A stretch of 33,274 bases of DNA, from NCBI GenBank assembly GCA_913045265.1, contig CAJWQX010000039.1:1-33274 (forward strand). Direction: 5' to 3'. The stretch is from UBA11889 sp002313255 (GTDB taxonomy: Bacteria; Pseudomonadota; Gammaproteobacteria; Pseudomonadales; Azotimanducaceae). Positions 1 to 8,731 of the stretch are shown here, piece by piece. The first letter of the stretch is position 1; the number at the start of each line of letters is the position of its first letter. The notes under the pieces are model-generated. The model saw only the letters and a list, made by a program, of their open reading frames with translations. It ran no database searches and was not told the DNA's origin. Position numbers and translations under genes: made by a program.

Positions 1-262
1 TGAAGTTGGCTACCGCAATAGGCGATTCGTCATCGTTAATTGGGTAGTCGGCGGCTCGATCGCGAAAGTTCGGACTGATGGCGAAGTCCGTGCCCTGAAG
101 GACTTCCCAATCTCGTTTGGTGCTGGCGTATTCAGAGGGGTCCATCCATCCGCCTTGCTCAAGGCAAAGAATCTGCATCTTCGTCTCGGCTAGACTCCAA
201 GCCACCGCCGCACCCGACGCGCCGGCGCCGATGATGAGTACGTCCACTACTTCGTCAGTCAA
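1..262 (-). CDS. GMC-family FAD oxidoreductase, N-terminal part (cut by window edge)
   Basis: The first 87 codons of a minus-strand gene are visible, and the rest lies beyond position 1. The protein opens with a hydrophobic strand followed by the dinucleotide-binding signature GAGASGAAVAW, then LCLEQGGWMD. The stretch DPSEYAS..DWE..DFAISPNFRDRAADYPINDDESPIAVANF is characteristic of the choline-dehydrogenase-like GMC oxidoreductases, which oxidise alcohols using FAD. I chose a TTG start at 262 because GGGGAG lies a few bases upstream and no in-frame ATG follows the preceding stop at 310. The gene lies 119 bases downstream of the amidohydrolase gene on the same strand and may be co-transcribed. 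The family is fairly certain; the substrate is unknown. Confidence 0.85.
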   Translation of the reverse strand, partial: MTDEVVDVLIIGAGASGAAVAWSLAETKMQILCLEQGGWMDPSEYASTKRDWEVLQGTDFAISPNFRDRAADYPINDDESPIAVANF

Positions 263-381
263 AACTGCTCCCCATCGCAACGCCCACCGGGCGTACCCAT
301 AGATTACCTAGACGACCTCGACGAAAAGTGCAGACCTTCGATCGAGCCAACTGATCGTTACTGCCTCTCTCGAGTGGCGAA

Positions 382-2034
382 TTAATTACTTCGCAGAACG
401 CGTCCTGGCTGCGCTCCCGTCAGCTCATCGTCGCGTAAGACAAAGTCTCCGTTGCACAACGTCGCTTTGTATCCCGCCGCGCGCTGGATAAATCGAGGTG
501 CTCCGAACGGAAAATCGTTAACGATTTCTGGCATCCGCTCCTCCAACCGCGAAATATCGAAAACGTTCACGTCCGCGCGTTTGCCAACCGCGAGTACTCC
601 ACGGTCTTCTAACCCAAGGACGTCGGCCGGGACCGCGCTGATACGACGCACTGCCTCCTCGAGACTGTAAACGCCACTGTCCCGATGCCAGTGCGACAAG
701 ATAAACGTCGACCATCCAGAGTCGATCATTTGGCTAACGTGTGCACCGGCATCGCCGAGTCCTGGCATGGCCCATTCAGTGGTAATCAGTTCTTCCAGCG
801 AGTCGAGGTTGACGTTAAATCCACGCATATGGAAAAGGGCTTTTCCGTTGGTTTCATCGGTAATCCGAAGCCAGGTTTCCACGGGGTGCTCGTCCGCTGC
901 TTGGGCCATCGCATATAGGCTGTTGTCGAGCGCTTGGGTGTAGCAGGGACGTTCACCATCTCCCATCCAGAACCACCGCTTGGTCCCTTCAAGGACCGGC
1001 TGACCCTGCTCCTTAACTTCAGCGATCAAGCGTTGTCGATAATCGGCATCTCGAATGGCGTTCAAACGCCCGTCGAAATCAAACTCGCGAAGTTCCATCC
1101 ATGCAGGCGTCTCGAAAAAATTGTTGGTCGCCAATCCTCCGACGCCGCCACCGCTCCGAGGAACCGTCACGGACGTGACGTTGAGCCCCTCGGCGCGCAT
1201 CGCCATCACTTTTTCGTTCAATCTTTCGGTACCGATCTCGACTGCGGAACTGAACAAAGCGCCGCGCGATGACCGTGCTTCGTCGGCGATGAGCTCCATT
1301 TCCTCATCAAACTCACGGAAATCAGAAACCGTTTGCATAAATCCGCCGTACGCACCCACGGCTTTTGCAACTGCTCTTAACTCATCGCGATGCGCGAACG
1401 TTCCTGGGATCGACCGACCATCGGGTAACCGATGGCCAGGTAAACGATTCGTCGAAAATCCGACCGCTCCTTCCTTGACGGACTGTCCGGCGAGTTCAGC
1501 AATTTGTCGAATTTCATCATCGGTTGCGGGTTCTTCGACTGCGCGTTCTCCCATGACGTAAAAACGGGTAGCGCAGTGGCCCACCAGACCACAAATGTTA
1601 ATCGACGGTCGCAGGGCTTCGAGCGCGTCGAGATAGCCGCCGTATGATTCCCAGTTCCAGGGCAAGCCGTGCAGTATCGCGTCCTTTGGAATGTCTTCAA
1701 CCGTCTCCATCATACTCGCGAGAAATTCCCGATCGGCTTCCTTACACGGTGCAAACGTAACCCCACAATTCCCCAATAATGCTGTCGTCACACCGTGCCA
1801 AGAGACAGACGTCACTTGCGGATCCCAACCGATCTGGGCATCGAGGTGGGTATGAAGATCGATAAAACCCGGAGAGACATTGAGGCCGTCGGCCAGGATC
1901 TCTTCCCTGCCTTGTTCGCTTACCACCCCAATTTCGCTGATCTGATCACCGTCGATCGCAATATCCGCCTGGTAAGGGGCCTTACCGGTCCCATCAACCA
2001 CGTTCCCACCTCGAATCACTACGTCGTGTGCCAT
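382..2034 (-). CDS. N-acyl-D-amino-acid deacylase-like amidohydrolase
   Basis: A 550-residue protein of the amidohydrolase superfamily (amidohydrolase-3/D-aminoacylase group), whose members hydrolyse N-acylated D-amino acids or related cyclic amides in a metal-dependent TIM barrel. The N-terminal beta-sandwich (DVVIRGGNVVDGTG) leads to the HTH metal motif at residues 61-63. The GNCGV cysteine is at 90, GDAGAH with the catalytic-type Asp428 at 427-432, and the closing sandwich GVLAVGKRADVNVFD near 479-493. The position where classical D-aminoacylases carry a zinc-binding His on a barrel strand reads GFMQTVSDF (231-239), with no His. A similar reading occurs in an actinobacterial-type branch as I recall it, so substrate and metal content may differ. 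It is downstream of the PhyH gene (127-base gap to its start side, same strand) and upstream of the partial GMC gene. Confidence 0.9.
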   Translation of the reverse strand: MAHDVVIRGGNVVDGTGKAPYQADIAIDGDQISEIGVVSEQGREEILADGLNVSPGFIDLHTHLDAQIGWDPQVTSVSWHGVTTALLGNCGVTFAPCKEADREFLASMMETVEDIPKDAILHGLPWNWESYGGYLDALEALRPSINICGLVGHCATRFYVMGERAVEEPATDDEIRQIAELAGQSVKEGAVGFSTNRLPGHRLPDGRSIPGTFAHRDELRAVAKAVGAYGGFMQTVSDFREFDEEMELIADEARSSRGALFSSAVEIGTERLNEKVMAMRAEGLNVTSVTVPRSGGGVGGLATNNFFETPAWMELREFDFDGRLNAIRDADYRQRLIAEVKEQGQPVLEGTKRWFWMGDGERPCYTQALDNSLYAMAQAADEHPVETWLRITDETNGKALFHMRGFNVNLDSLEELITTEWAMPGLGDAGAHVSQMIDSGWSTFILSHWHRDSGVYSLEEAVRRISAVPADVLGLEDRGVLAVGKRADVNVFDISRLEERMPEIVNDFPFGAPRFIQRAAGYKATLCNGDFVLRDDELTGAQPGRVLRSN

Positions 2035-2140
2035 GAATCACGCCTTTGTATGAAACTTAAGTACTGAGAATAGGGGAAGCTCAGCTTGATTGCATGGACT
2101 GCAACTCAGGTGCCGAAAATCCATACAGCGAGCGGAAGTA

Positions 2141-3013
2141 CTACTGATCTGTTGCTGTTCCAGTCATGGATTGAATAGTTTTCTCGCTGCGGCGATTGAG
2201 CCACGCCTGATCTGAATCCGCGGGCCCGTAGTGGCGTTCCATTTCCGACCGCGGATCGCCCGCGAATAGGTGCCCAGCCCCCTTGCACATTTGAAACCCA
2301 AGGATGTCCTGGAGCTCACGAGAAAACTCAAGCATGCGAGACGGGTGGATTGCGAGCATCAGATTCTCTTGTTGGCGCATCGAGCCATTGCAATAATTAA
2401 TGGTCAAACCGTAGCGTTCCTCGTTACTTTGATTTTCGCCTGCACCGTGAAAACACGTACCAGACACAAAGGCGATGCTGCCGGCCTTCATTTCAACGGG
2501 GACAGAATCGTAGGATTTTCCGAATTCCGGGTCATCGTCAAAATTATTGCTTCCCGGAACCACCCGAGTCGCTCCGTTCGCTTCGGTAAAATCAGTGACC
2601 GCCCACATGGTGTTGCAAACCAGGTTCGGATGGGGGCGGGGAAACGCATAGACACCGTCATCGACGTGCAGTGGTTGAGCCTTCTCGCCCGGCCCGATAA
2701 TGGCGGTACCCATGGTCGAGAGGAGAAATCCCTCACCCAAAACGTGGGGCAGCACATTCATGATCGTGGCTTGGACGGCAACTTGTTGCCAAATATCGCC
2801 ATCATTGAGCACATCAAACCAACGGCGGGTCACGAACCCTACGAAGGGGGCCGGTGGAATATCTCCGCCCGGACGAATCCTGTCAAGGTGCTCAAATTCG
2901 TCCATGAGTCGTCGGGCGAAATCCGCGTCAAACGCATCCTTAACGATGGAGTAACCGCGGTCAGCAATCTCCGCAACGTGGTGCTTTGTTTCCGCTTCAG
3001 TGAGGGCGCGCAT
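2141..3013 (-). CDS. Phytanoyl-CoA dioxygenase (PhyH) family oxygenase
   Basis: A 290-residue non-haem Fe(II)/2-oxoglutarate-dependent oxygenase of the PhyH family, which hydroxylates lipids or small molecules in the cytoplasm. The iron facial triad is visible as H116-V-D118 (QPLHVDDG) and H189 (TCFHGAG), with R200 as the likely 2-oxoglutarate anchor (EERYGL). ATRVVPGSN and MKAGSIAFVSG are typical of the double-stranded beta-helix core. I place the start at ATG 3013, preceded by AGGGAA at good spacing. A GTG 63 bases further upstream (3076) would add 21 residues that do not resemble the family. It follows the transport operon on the same strand after a 129-base gap with no clear terminator, so read-through is possible. 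The substrate cannot be predicted. Confidence 0.9.
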   Translation of the reverse strand: MRALTEAETKHHVAEIADRGYSIVKDAFDADFARRLMDEFEHLDRIRPGGDIPPAPFVGFVTRRWFDVLNDGDIWQQVAVQATIMNVLPHVLGEGFLLSTMGTAIIGPGEKAQPLHVDDGVYAFPRPHPNLVCNTMWAVTDFTEANGATRVVPGSNNFDDDPEFGKSYDSVPVEMKAGSIAFVSGTCFHGAGENQSNEERYGLTINYCNGSMRQQENLMLAIHPSRMLEFSRELQDILGFQMCKGAGHLFAGDPRSEMERHYGPADSDQAWLNRRSEKTIQSMTGTATDQ

Positions 3014-3142
3014 GACCGTATTCCCTGTTAACACTTCGTGCAGGTCGGTTATACCGCCTACGCCGGAGTACGTCACCCGGAAACGCTGACTTCACTGACA
3101 CGCGGTCTTTGGGTTCACGGTCCCCATCCAATCTCGCTCATC

Positions 3143-3838
3143 TCAACTCGAAAGCATTCGTTCTCGTCGGTTAGCCCGCATAAATGCAAGGCTCAAAATA
3201 CCCGCCATCAACAGCAGCATCCCCACGCGATTCTGAACCGTCCACGCCAACACGTCCGCAGAATCTGCGCCAACAATCACGTATGGATTGAAAAACGGCG
3301 ACCCACGCAGCTGGACATTGCCGAAACCTGTTAAGGCGCCATTAATCCCGAGCAAAATAACCGTGAAGACCCCGCCACCAATCTGACTTCGAAACAACGT
3401 AGCGAGAGAAAGCGAAAGCACCAAATAAAAACACGCCGCCTGAAACGCGCCGTAGAGTGCACCCAAAGGAAACCCGGTAATTAACGTGACCGTCACAAGA
3501 GCAAGCGTGGCTTCCATCACGAGCAACATCGTTACCGCAGCTATGAGTTTAATTCGCCACAAGCGCTCGCTCCCTCCGGGTACGGTGTATGCCAGTTCCA
3601 AACTGCGGTCCTCAATTTCCCCAGCGATAACACGGATGCCAAGAAAAATACCAAGAAGCGACATCGGTACGCCGAGTACCAAGCCTTGGACCGCCTCAGG
3701 CGACACGTTGAAAAAGCTAAATAATTCGAGTTGTAGAAACACCAGCCACGCCAGCGGTAATAGGGGTAAGAGCCAATACCGTCGACCCGCCATCATGACG
3801 AGTACCAACCGCAGCAAATAGAAATCGGGCCGGATCAT
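3143..3838 (-). CDS. Small ABC-2-type transporter permease
   Basis: A 231-residue integral membrane protein with about six hydrophobic segments: near 22-39, 50-72, 95-120, 122-148, 152-172 and 207-224. The segment order, with a short cytoplasmic stretch AGEIEDRSLELAYTVPGGSERLWRIKL between the second and third helices, is that of ABC-2-type export permeases. In that family this stretch carries the helix contacting the ATPase. Its ATG overlaps the TGA of the RND-ABC fusion gene by four bases (ATGA), implying translational coupling. It is the obvious membrane partner for the ATPase domain at the end of that fusion. It is the last gene of the six-gene operon. The substrate is unknown. Confidence 0.8.
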   Translation of the reverse strand: MIRPDFYLLRLVLVMMAGRRYWLLPLLPLAWLVFLQLELFSFFNVSPEAVQGLVLGVPMSLLGIFLGIRVIAGEIEDRSLELAYTVPGGSERLWRIKLIAAVTMLLVMEATLALVTVTLITGFPLGALYGAFQAACFYLVLSLSLATLFRSQIGGGVFTVILLGINGALTGFGNVQLRGSPFFNPYVIVGADSADVLAWTVQNRVGMLLLMAGILSLAFMRANRRERMLSS

Positions 3839-6800
3839 CGTGCGAAGGCCGGATCTAACGAGGCAACATTCCCTTGATCAGGACTTGGAATTTCATCGCG
3901 ATTTCGTGCCGACGCGACAAGCCACATGTAGCCGTCTTCTAGTGAGGGTTCGAGTAGGGTAGCGCGGGGGTCGGGAGGACTTTCGGCTAGGACTTTGTGG
4001 CGTACCAAAGTCCCCTGGGCGGACAAATTTTCTTCTACATGAATGACGTCCTCCGGCAATGCCAACGTCTCGTCCGTGGGCACACTGATTTCCCATACGT
4101 ATCCCTGGGCGCCCTTTGCCAATGCCGTCGGTTCACCATCAAACACCAAATGTCCCTCGGCAATGACCAACACGCGGTCGCAGGCAGCAGCAACATCCTC
4201 CACCACGTGCGTGGAAAAGAGCACGATCCGGTCCTGCGCAAGCCGGCCCAACAACGACCGAAAGCGAATGCGTTCACGAGGATCCAGCCCCACGGTTGGT
4301 TCGTCGACGACGATCACCGGAGGTAATCGGAGTAGCGTTCGAGCCACCGCGACACGTTGCCGCATGCCACCAGATAACGACCCGATCGGGGCATCAACCT
4401 TTTCGCCGAGACCCACTTCGTGAAGAAGCTCCGATACACGTTGTTGCCGAAGATCACGGGGCACGTCGTAAAGCGCTGCGTAATAGGATAGGTACTCTTG
4501 CGCCGTGCTACTCGTCGGCAAACCCGCATCCTGTGGTAAATACCCCACCCAATGCGCCAGATACCGTTGAATGGCATGGTACGGTGCTTTGCCTAAATGA
4601 ATGGTTCCCCCGGTCGGGTCGAGCACGCCTGCGAGCTGGCGTAACAGGGTCGACTTGCCGGCTCCATTGGGTCCGAGCACGCCAACCATGCCGCGTTCGA
4701 CGGTAAAGCTTATGCTTGAAATAGCCTGCATCGGATTCGCTGGTTCTCCAAAGGAGCCCAGCCATGCGGCCAATCGTTCCCACGCCCTGCGCCGCCGAAT
4801 CTCCGATCCGACCTGGTTGAATTCTGTCGCCTTCCGTCGGCAATAACCAACCATGGACACACATAGAGCCGCGACGATTAGCAACAACACCCGACCCGAA
4901 AAGGTTCCACCGGTGAGTGCATTGAATTCGGAGCGTTCAATACCGAAGAACTCATACCATCCAAATAGACCCAGGCCGATCCACGGAAGCAGTTTGGCGA
5001 TCCCGTTTTCGACGCCACCTGGAAGGACTATGCCGCGCGCGTCGGTGCGTCCGCGCGCACGCCGGATATCCAAGACGCAACGGGACAGCAGCGTCGCTGC
5101 GATCATCGTAAACGCCAATCGCCAAAAGACGCTCTCCAACTGAATGGCTAAATACACGGGGCCACTGGCAGCGAGTAGTAAGGGTACCAGCCTCTCCCTC
5201 GCCTCAACGGGCAAGAACGGTTGACCACCCAACTCCAAAACCTTTTTCACGTAGTGTTTCGGTGCATCTAGGCTTCGGCGTAACGCGCCCGGCAGGCCGT
5301 AACTCTTGGTTAAGTATCGAACCTCCAACTTGGGAGGACCTTCCGCGAATTCCGGTTGGATCGAGTCTCGTGGCCGAAACGCTATTACCACCGCGGCAAG
5401 TAGAGAACCGCCGACCAAGAGAGCCACCACGACCTGCCAAAGCAACGACGTGAGCGTCTCCGTCAAAACAAAGCCTGATATGACCGATGCGGTTGCCCCG
5501 ATCCAGCCAAGCGCTAGCCAAGGCCCAATCCGACCGAATAAAAGATCGAGGCGACGGAGTAACGTGAAACCCACCGGCACGATCAGCAATGTCAATAAAC
5601 TCGAGGTGATGAGACCACCAATGACGATAGTGGCAAACGGCGGCCAAATCTCGAACTCCCGTCCAGTGGCGATCGCTAGCGGCCACAGGCCAGCCACCGT
5701 GGTTGCCATGGTCAATAACACCGGTCGAGTACGTTCTCGAACAGCAGCATATGCAGCTGCACCTGGGCTCCATCCAGCCCCCAAGACTAATTGTTGCATC
5801 CGATCGACAAGCAGAATAGCTGGATTAACGGTGAGGCCGATCAGAGCCACCGCACCTACCATCGCCATGGGTCCTAGTGCCACTCCCGCAAATACCATGG
5901 CCCAGGTTGCGCCGAGTAAGGTGATCGGCAACGACAGGAGCACTAGCACGGGCAGCGTGAGTGACTCAAACGTCATCGCCAACACCAAGAACAATAAAAG
6001 GATCACCGGCAGGATAACCTGTTGAAGCTGGTTGCTAGTTTCATCTTGCTGCGCCGTTTCGATGGTAAAGCCTTCGGGTCTCGGTACAGCCCGCATCGCC
6101 GCGACCACTTGTTCCTCGATGGCTAAACGCGTGGGTCCTGTATCTTGGACGCTATTCTCAAAGTTGTAATTGACGGTCGTTTCGCGCCGGCCATTGTGGT
6201 GCAAGATCATCCGTGGCGCCGGCATTCGGCGCAGCGACGCAAGGGCCCGGATGGGTACCGCGCCGACGTCGGTCTGCACGCGCAATCGCTCCAAATCGCG
6301 TATTCCCATGCCCGCCTCCCGGGCATTGAGTCGCTCGACAACGACTGGGAGTTCTCGCCCGTTAGGCAACAGAAAACCGGTTTGCATCGTCACGCCCTCG
6401 CGTCCGGCAAGGCGCAGCGCGGGTACGAGATTACTCACCGAGAGTCCCATCGATTCAATCACCTCCTCGCGTGGTTCGATCCAAAATTCATCCATCCCGG
6501 GCCGATAGTTTTCCCAGGCGTTGGCGACAGGTCCCATGGATTCAAGTTGGGAACGCACACTCCGGGACAGCGTCGTTAACTCACGGCTGTCCGGGCCCGA
6601 CAAGACGACCTCGGCGGGTCCGCCGCTAAACATCTCCACGCCGCCGCCGCCACCGCCGCCGCGGCCCTTACCTCCATCACCCATCCCGCCTTCGCCCGGC
6701 CGCAATACGTACATCCGTCGGTCGTTTCGATCAATTCGACGAACCGTCGAGCGCACGTCCTGGGCTCTAAATCCAGGTGGCCGTAATTTTTCCTCGACTA

Positions 6801-8670
6801 AGTGCACGGTCAACGTTCCTTCATCTTCGCGGATAAGGGCCTCGACCATTTCGACACCATCAAGCTTCATGACCGCGCTTTCTAATTTCGCCATCCCTTC
6901 ACTGACGGTATTGATCGATGCTGATCCGCGTGCAAATTGAACAGACATTTCAACCGTATCGGCTTCGCTAACGTTTGAAGACCCTGAACTCGTCGCTAGC
7001 CAAGGGAGCGCAACCACCGTGGTAATGAGTACTGCCGCCAGTGTTCCTGCAATCCACGACGGCGGTCGACGCAAAGCACTGGTCACAACGCGCTCGAAAA
7101 AAATTCGTATCGAATCCGGCGGGGTCGTGCCAGCACGTAGCGTTCGCCGTTCGCGACGAATAGACAAATCTCGGACCGCCGCCGGCGCCGACAAACGTTG
7201 GGCAAGTAATGGGACTAACCCAATGGCAACGACCAGTGATGCCAACAGTGGTAAGAGAATCGACATCGACACCACGAGAATCATCGAACGCATTTGTTCG
7301 CTATCGAAATCAACCAACTGGAATGGCAAAAACACCACCGCCGTCGTGAGGCTTGCCGCGGTCATTGCGCGAACGGTGCGTCGCAATCCTTCACGCACGG
7401 CCTCGGTTATTTCGGTGCCGCGTTCGAGGCGCCGTTGGACCGCTTCGAATACCACTACACTGTTATCGATCACCAGCCCGATGGCGATCGCGAGGCCCAT
7501 CAACGTGATGATGTTGATGGATTGGCCGCTGAGAAAGAGGAGGCCGAGGGCGGCGAGAAGGCTCATCGGTACTGCAATGCCGACCACGGCGACCGCACGC
7601 CATTGTCGTAGGAAGAGATACAGCACCACGAGTGCGATTAAAAACCCTGTGCCAGCGAGTTTCCCCAGGCGATCAATTTGCTCTTCAATTTGTTCGGCCG
7701 CGTCAAAACCGATCACCAAATCGATGCCGAGTGGTGCAACCTCGGCGCGTACTTCACCAAGACGTTCCCTGAGGGAAGCACCAAGACGTACCAAGTTGGC
7801 ACCTTGTTCCTGAAAAAGCACCAGTCCCACGGCGGGCTTTCCATTGACTCGAAAACGCGACTCTTCGCGTGCGGTCCCGAAGGCCAGGTCACTGACGTGG
7901 CGTAAACGAGCAGCTCGATTGGGCTGAATTTTCGCATTCGCTAATGAATCGATGCTTGGCGGCCGGCCGTCCAGCATCACGACCTGACGGCCACCCTCGG
8001 TTTCGAGTCCACCGACAAACTCTTGGCGACCTACATTACGGCGCACCGCGTTAGTTACTGCATCTGTAGTTATGCCAAGCGCTATCGCGCGGTACGGATC
8101 GACGGTCACGGTCACCTGCCGTCCCGCGCCGCCGTTGGGTTGGGCCTGACTCACACCCGCCACCGATGCAAAACGGGGTGCAATTTGTTGTTCGACAAGA
8201 TCGTAAAGCGTGTTGATGTCGCCGTCGGCTTGACCCAATACATGAATGGTCATTACGAAACTAGAAAATATTTCGGTGCCTGACGAGTTGACATTGATAT
8301 AGGTACCGGGTGGTTGTGCGCGCTGCAGATCGGCGGCCAAACGCCTGAGCTCAAGCTCGCGGACTTTGACGTCACTTCCTGCTTCGAAACGAACTCGAAG
8401 CTGACCGCTGGAGCCATTGATCATTCCCCACGATTCCGAGACCTTAGGTAAGGTCGCTACCTTTGCTTCGAGCGGCATCAAGAGATCCCGTTCAACGATT
8501 TCCGGCTCACTGCCTGATCGCCCAAAAGCGATCGTCACCTGGTCACCTTCGAGTGCTGGAAACAGTTCAACGGGCATACGTTGCCAGGCGATCAAGCCAA
8601 GCAAGACCACGCCAACAAAAAACATGGTCACCGCAACGGGTCGCTCGTTGGGCAGGTCGATAATGCTCAT
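3835..8670 (-). CDS. RND efflux permease fused to an ABC ATPase domain
   Basis: A single 1611-residue polypeptide. Residues 1-1040 are a full HAE-type RND permease: TM1 near 14-30, a first periplasmic loop, TM2-6 near 340-490, a cytoplasmic link, TM7 near 538-556, a second periplasmic loop with a glycine-rich tract at 661-677, and TM8-12 near 885-1038. TM4 carries D402-N403 (GLVIDNSVVV); TM10 reads VNPAILLVD with no Lys. Two more helices follow (about 1049-1069 and 1075-1097). An ABC nucleotide-binding domain then begins with KLEVRYLTKSYG (1114-1125, A-loop Tyr1124). About 185 residues with four hydrophobic segments intervene before it resumes at QAISSISFTVERG. Walker A GPNGAGKST is at 1333-1341, Q-loop Gln1380, LSGGM 1432-1436, Walker B VIVVDE 1452-1457 and switch His1488. 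All ATPase motifs are intact. The gene starts 61 bases after the upstream RND gene and overlaps the downstream permease by ATGA. I know no standard family with this architecture. Confidence 0.95.
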   Translation of the reverse strand: MSIIDLPNERPVAVTMFFVGVVLLGLIAWQRMPVELFPALEGDQVTIAFGRSGSEPEIVERDLLMPLEAKVATLPKVSESWGMINGSSGQLRVRFEAGSDVKVRELELRRLAADLQRAQPPGTYINVNSSGTEIFSSFVMTIHVLGQADGDINTLYDLVEQQIAPRFASVAGVSQAQPNGGAGRQVTVTVDPYRAIALGITTDAVTNAVRRNVGRQEFVGGLETEGGRQVVMLDGRPPSIDSLANAKIQPNRAARLRHVSDLAFGTAREESRFRVNGKPAVGLVLFQEQGANLVRLGASLRERLGEVRAEVAPLGIDLVIGFDAAEQIEEQIDRLGKLAGTGFLIALVVLYLFLRQWRAVAVVGIAVPMSLLAALGLLFLSGQSINIITLMGLAIAIGLVIDNSVVVFEAVQRRLERGTEITEAVREGLRRTVRAMTAASLTTAVVFLPFQLVDFDSEQMRSMILVVSMSILLPLLASLVVAIGLVPLLAQRLSAPAAVRDLSIRRERRTLRAGTTPPDSIRIFFERVVTSALRRPPSWIAGTLAAVLITTVVALPWLATSSGSSNVSEADTVEMSVQFARGSASINTVSEGMAKLESAVMKLDGVEMVEALIREDEGTLTVHLVEEKLRPPGFRAQDVRSTVRRIDRNDRRMYVLRPGEGGMGDGGKGRGGGGGGGVEMFSGGPAEVVLSGPDSRELTTLSRSVRSQLESMGPVANAWENYRPGMDEFWIEPREEVIESMGLSVSNLVPALRLAGREGVTMQTGFLLPNGRELPVVVERLNAREAGMGIRDLERLRVQTDVGAVPIRALASLRRMPAPRMILHHNGRRETTVNYNFENSVQDTGPTRLAIEEQVVAAMRAVPRPEGFTIETAQQDETSNQLQQVILPVILLLFLVLAMTFESLTLPVLVLLSLPITLLGATWAMVFAGVALGPMAMVGAVALIGLTVNPAILLVDRMQQLVLGAGWSPGAAAYAAVRERTRPVLLTMATTVAGLWPLAIATGREFEIWPPFATIVIGGLITSSLLTLLIVPVGFTLLRRLDLLFGRIGPWLALGWIGATASVISGFVLTETLTSLLWQVVVALLVGGSLLAAVVIAFRPRDSIQPEFAEGPPKLEVRYLTKSYGLPGALRRSLDAPKHYVKKVLELGGQPFLPVEARERLVPLLLAASGPVYLAIQLESVFWRLAFTMIAATLLSRCVLDIRRARGRTDARGIVLPGGVENGIAKLLPWIGLGLFGWYEFFGIERSEFNALTGGTFSGRVLLLIVAALCVSMVGYCRRKATEFNQVGSEIRRRRAWERLAAWLGSFGEPANPMQAISSISFTVERGMVGVLGPNGAGKSTLLRQLAGVLDPTGGTIHLGKAPYHAIQRYLAHWVGYLPQDAGLPTSSTAQEYLSYYAALYDVPRDLRQQRVSELLHEVGLGEKVDAPIGSLSGGMRQRVAVARTLLRLPPVIVVDEPTVGLDPRERIRFRSLLGRLAQDRIVLFSTHVVEDVAAACDRVLVIAEGHLVFDGEPTALAKGAQGYVWEISVPTDETLALPEDVIHVEENLSAQGTLVRHKVLAESPPDPRATLLEPSLEDGYMWLVASARNRDEIPSPDQGNVASLDPAFAR
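4150..5331 (-). other. Split ABC ATPase domain within the RND fusion, with membrane insert
   Basis: This marks the C-terminal module of the fusion protein. Codons for residues 1114-1125 (5331-5296) give the first strand and A-loop of an ABC ATPase. Codons for about 1127-1312 (5292-4735) encode an insert with hydrophobic stretches near 1161-1178, 1181-1200, 1227-1245 and 1259-1277, separated by basic, Arg-rich linkers (DIRRARGRTDAR, EIRRRRAWERL). The rest of the domain, from QAISSISF through Walker A, signature, Walker B and H-loop, follows to about residue 1505. In ordinary ABC ATPases the strand and the ALxxISF segment are only about five to ten residues apart. The domain reading is direct; the helix assignment is by eye. 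Confidence 0.85.
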
Positions 8671-8731
8671 AACGGTTGATCTAGAAGGTCTGGGCCTGTC
8701 GAACCGTCGGAACCGGTAAACCCAAGAGCGT

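Noticed and set aside
2270..3031. 253-codon plus-strand frame opposite the PhyH gene
   Set aside because: No recognisable domain, and the opposite strand encodes a complete PhyH enzyme with all ligands.
4150..5560. Frameshift or two-gene merger creating the RND-ABC fusion
   Set aside because: The frame is open throughout and the joint contains coherent extra helices rather than noise. Even helix counts fit the topology. An assembly error still needs checking with reads.
5306..6025. 239-codon plus-strand frame opposite the RND/ABC fusion joint
   Set aside because: Low-complexity composition typical of an antisense shadow of membrane-protein codons; the minus-strand frame is fully explained.
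6640..6690. Possible CRISPR or tandem-repeat array
   Set aside because: It is a short in-frame glycine-codon tract, not spaced direct repeats.
7019..7813. 264-codon open frame on the plus strand
   Set aside because: It is antisense to the RND core of the fusion gene, is Arg/Ser/Thr-rich with no family resemblance, and is a shadow of the real frame.
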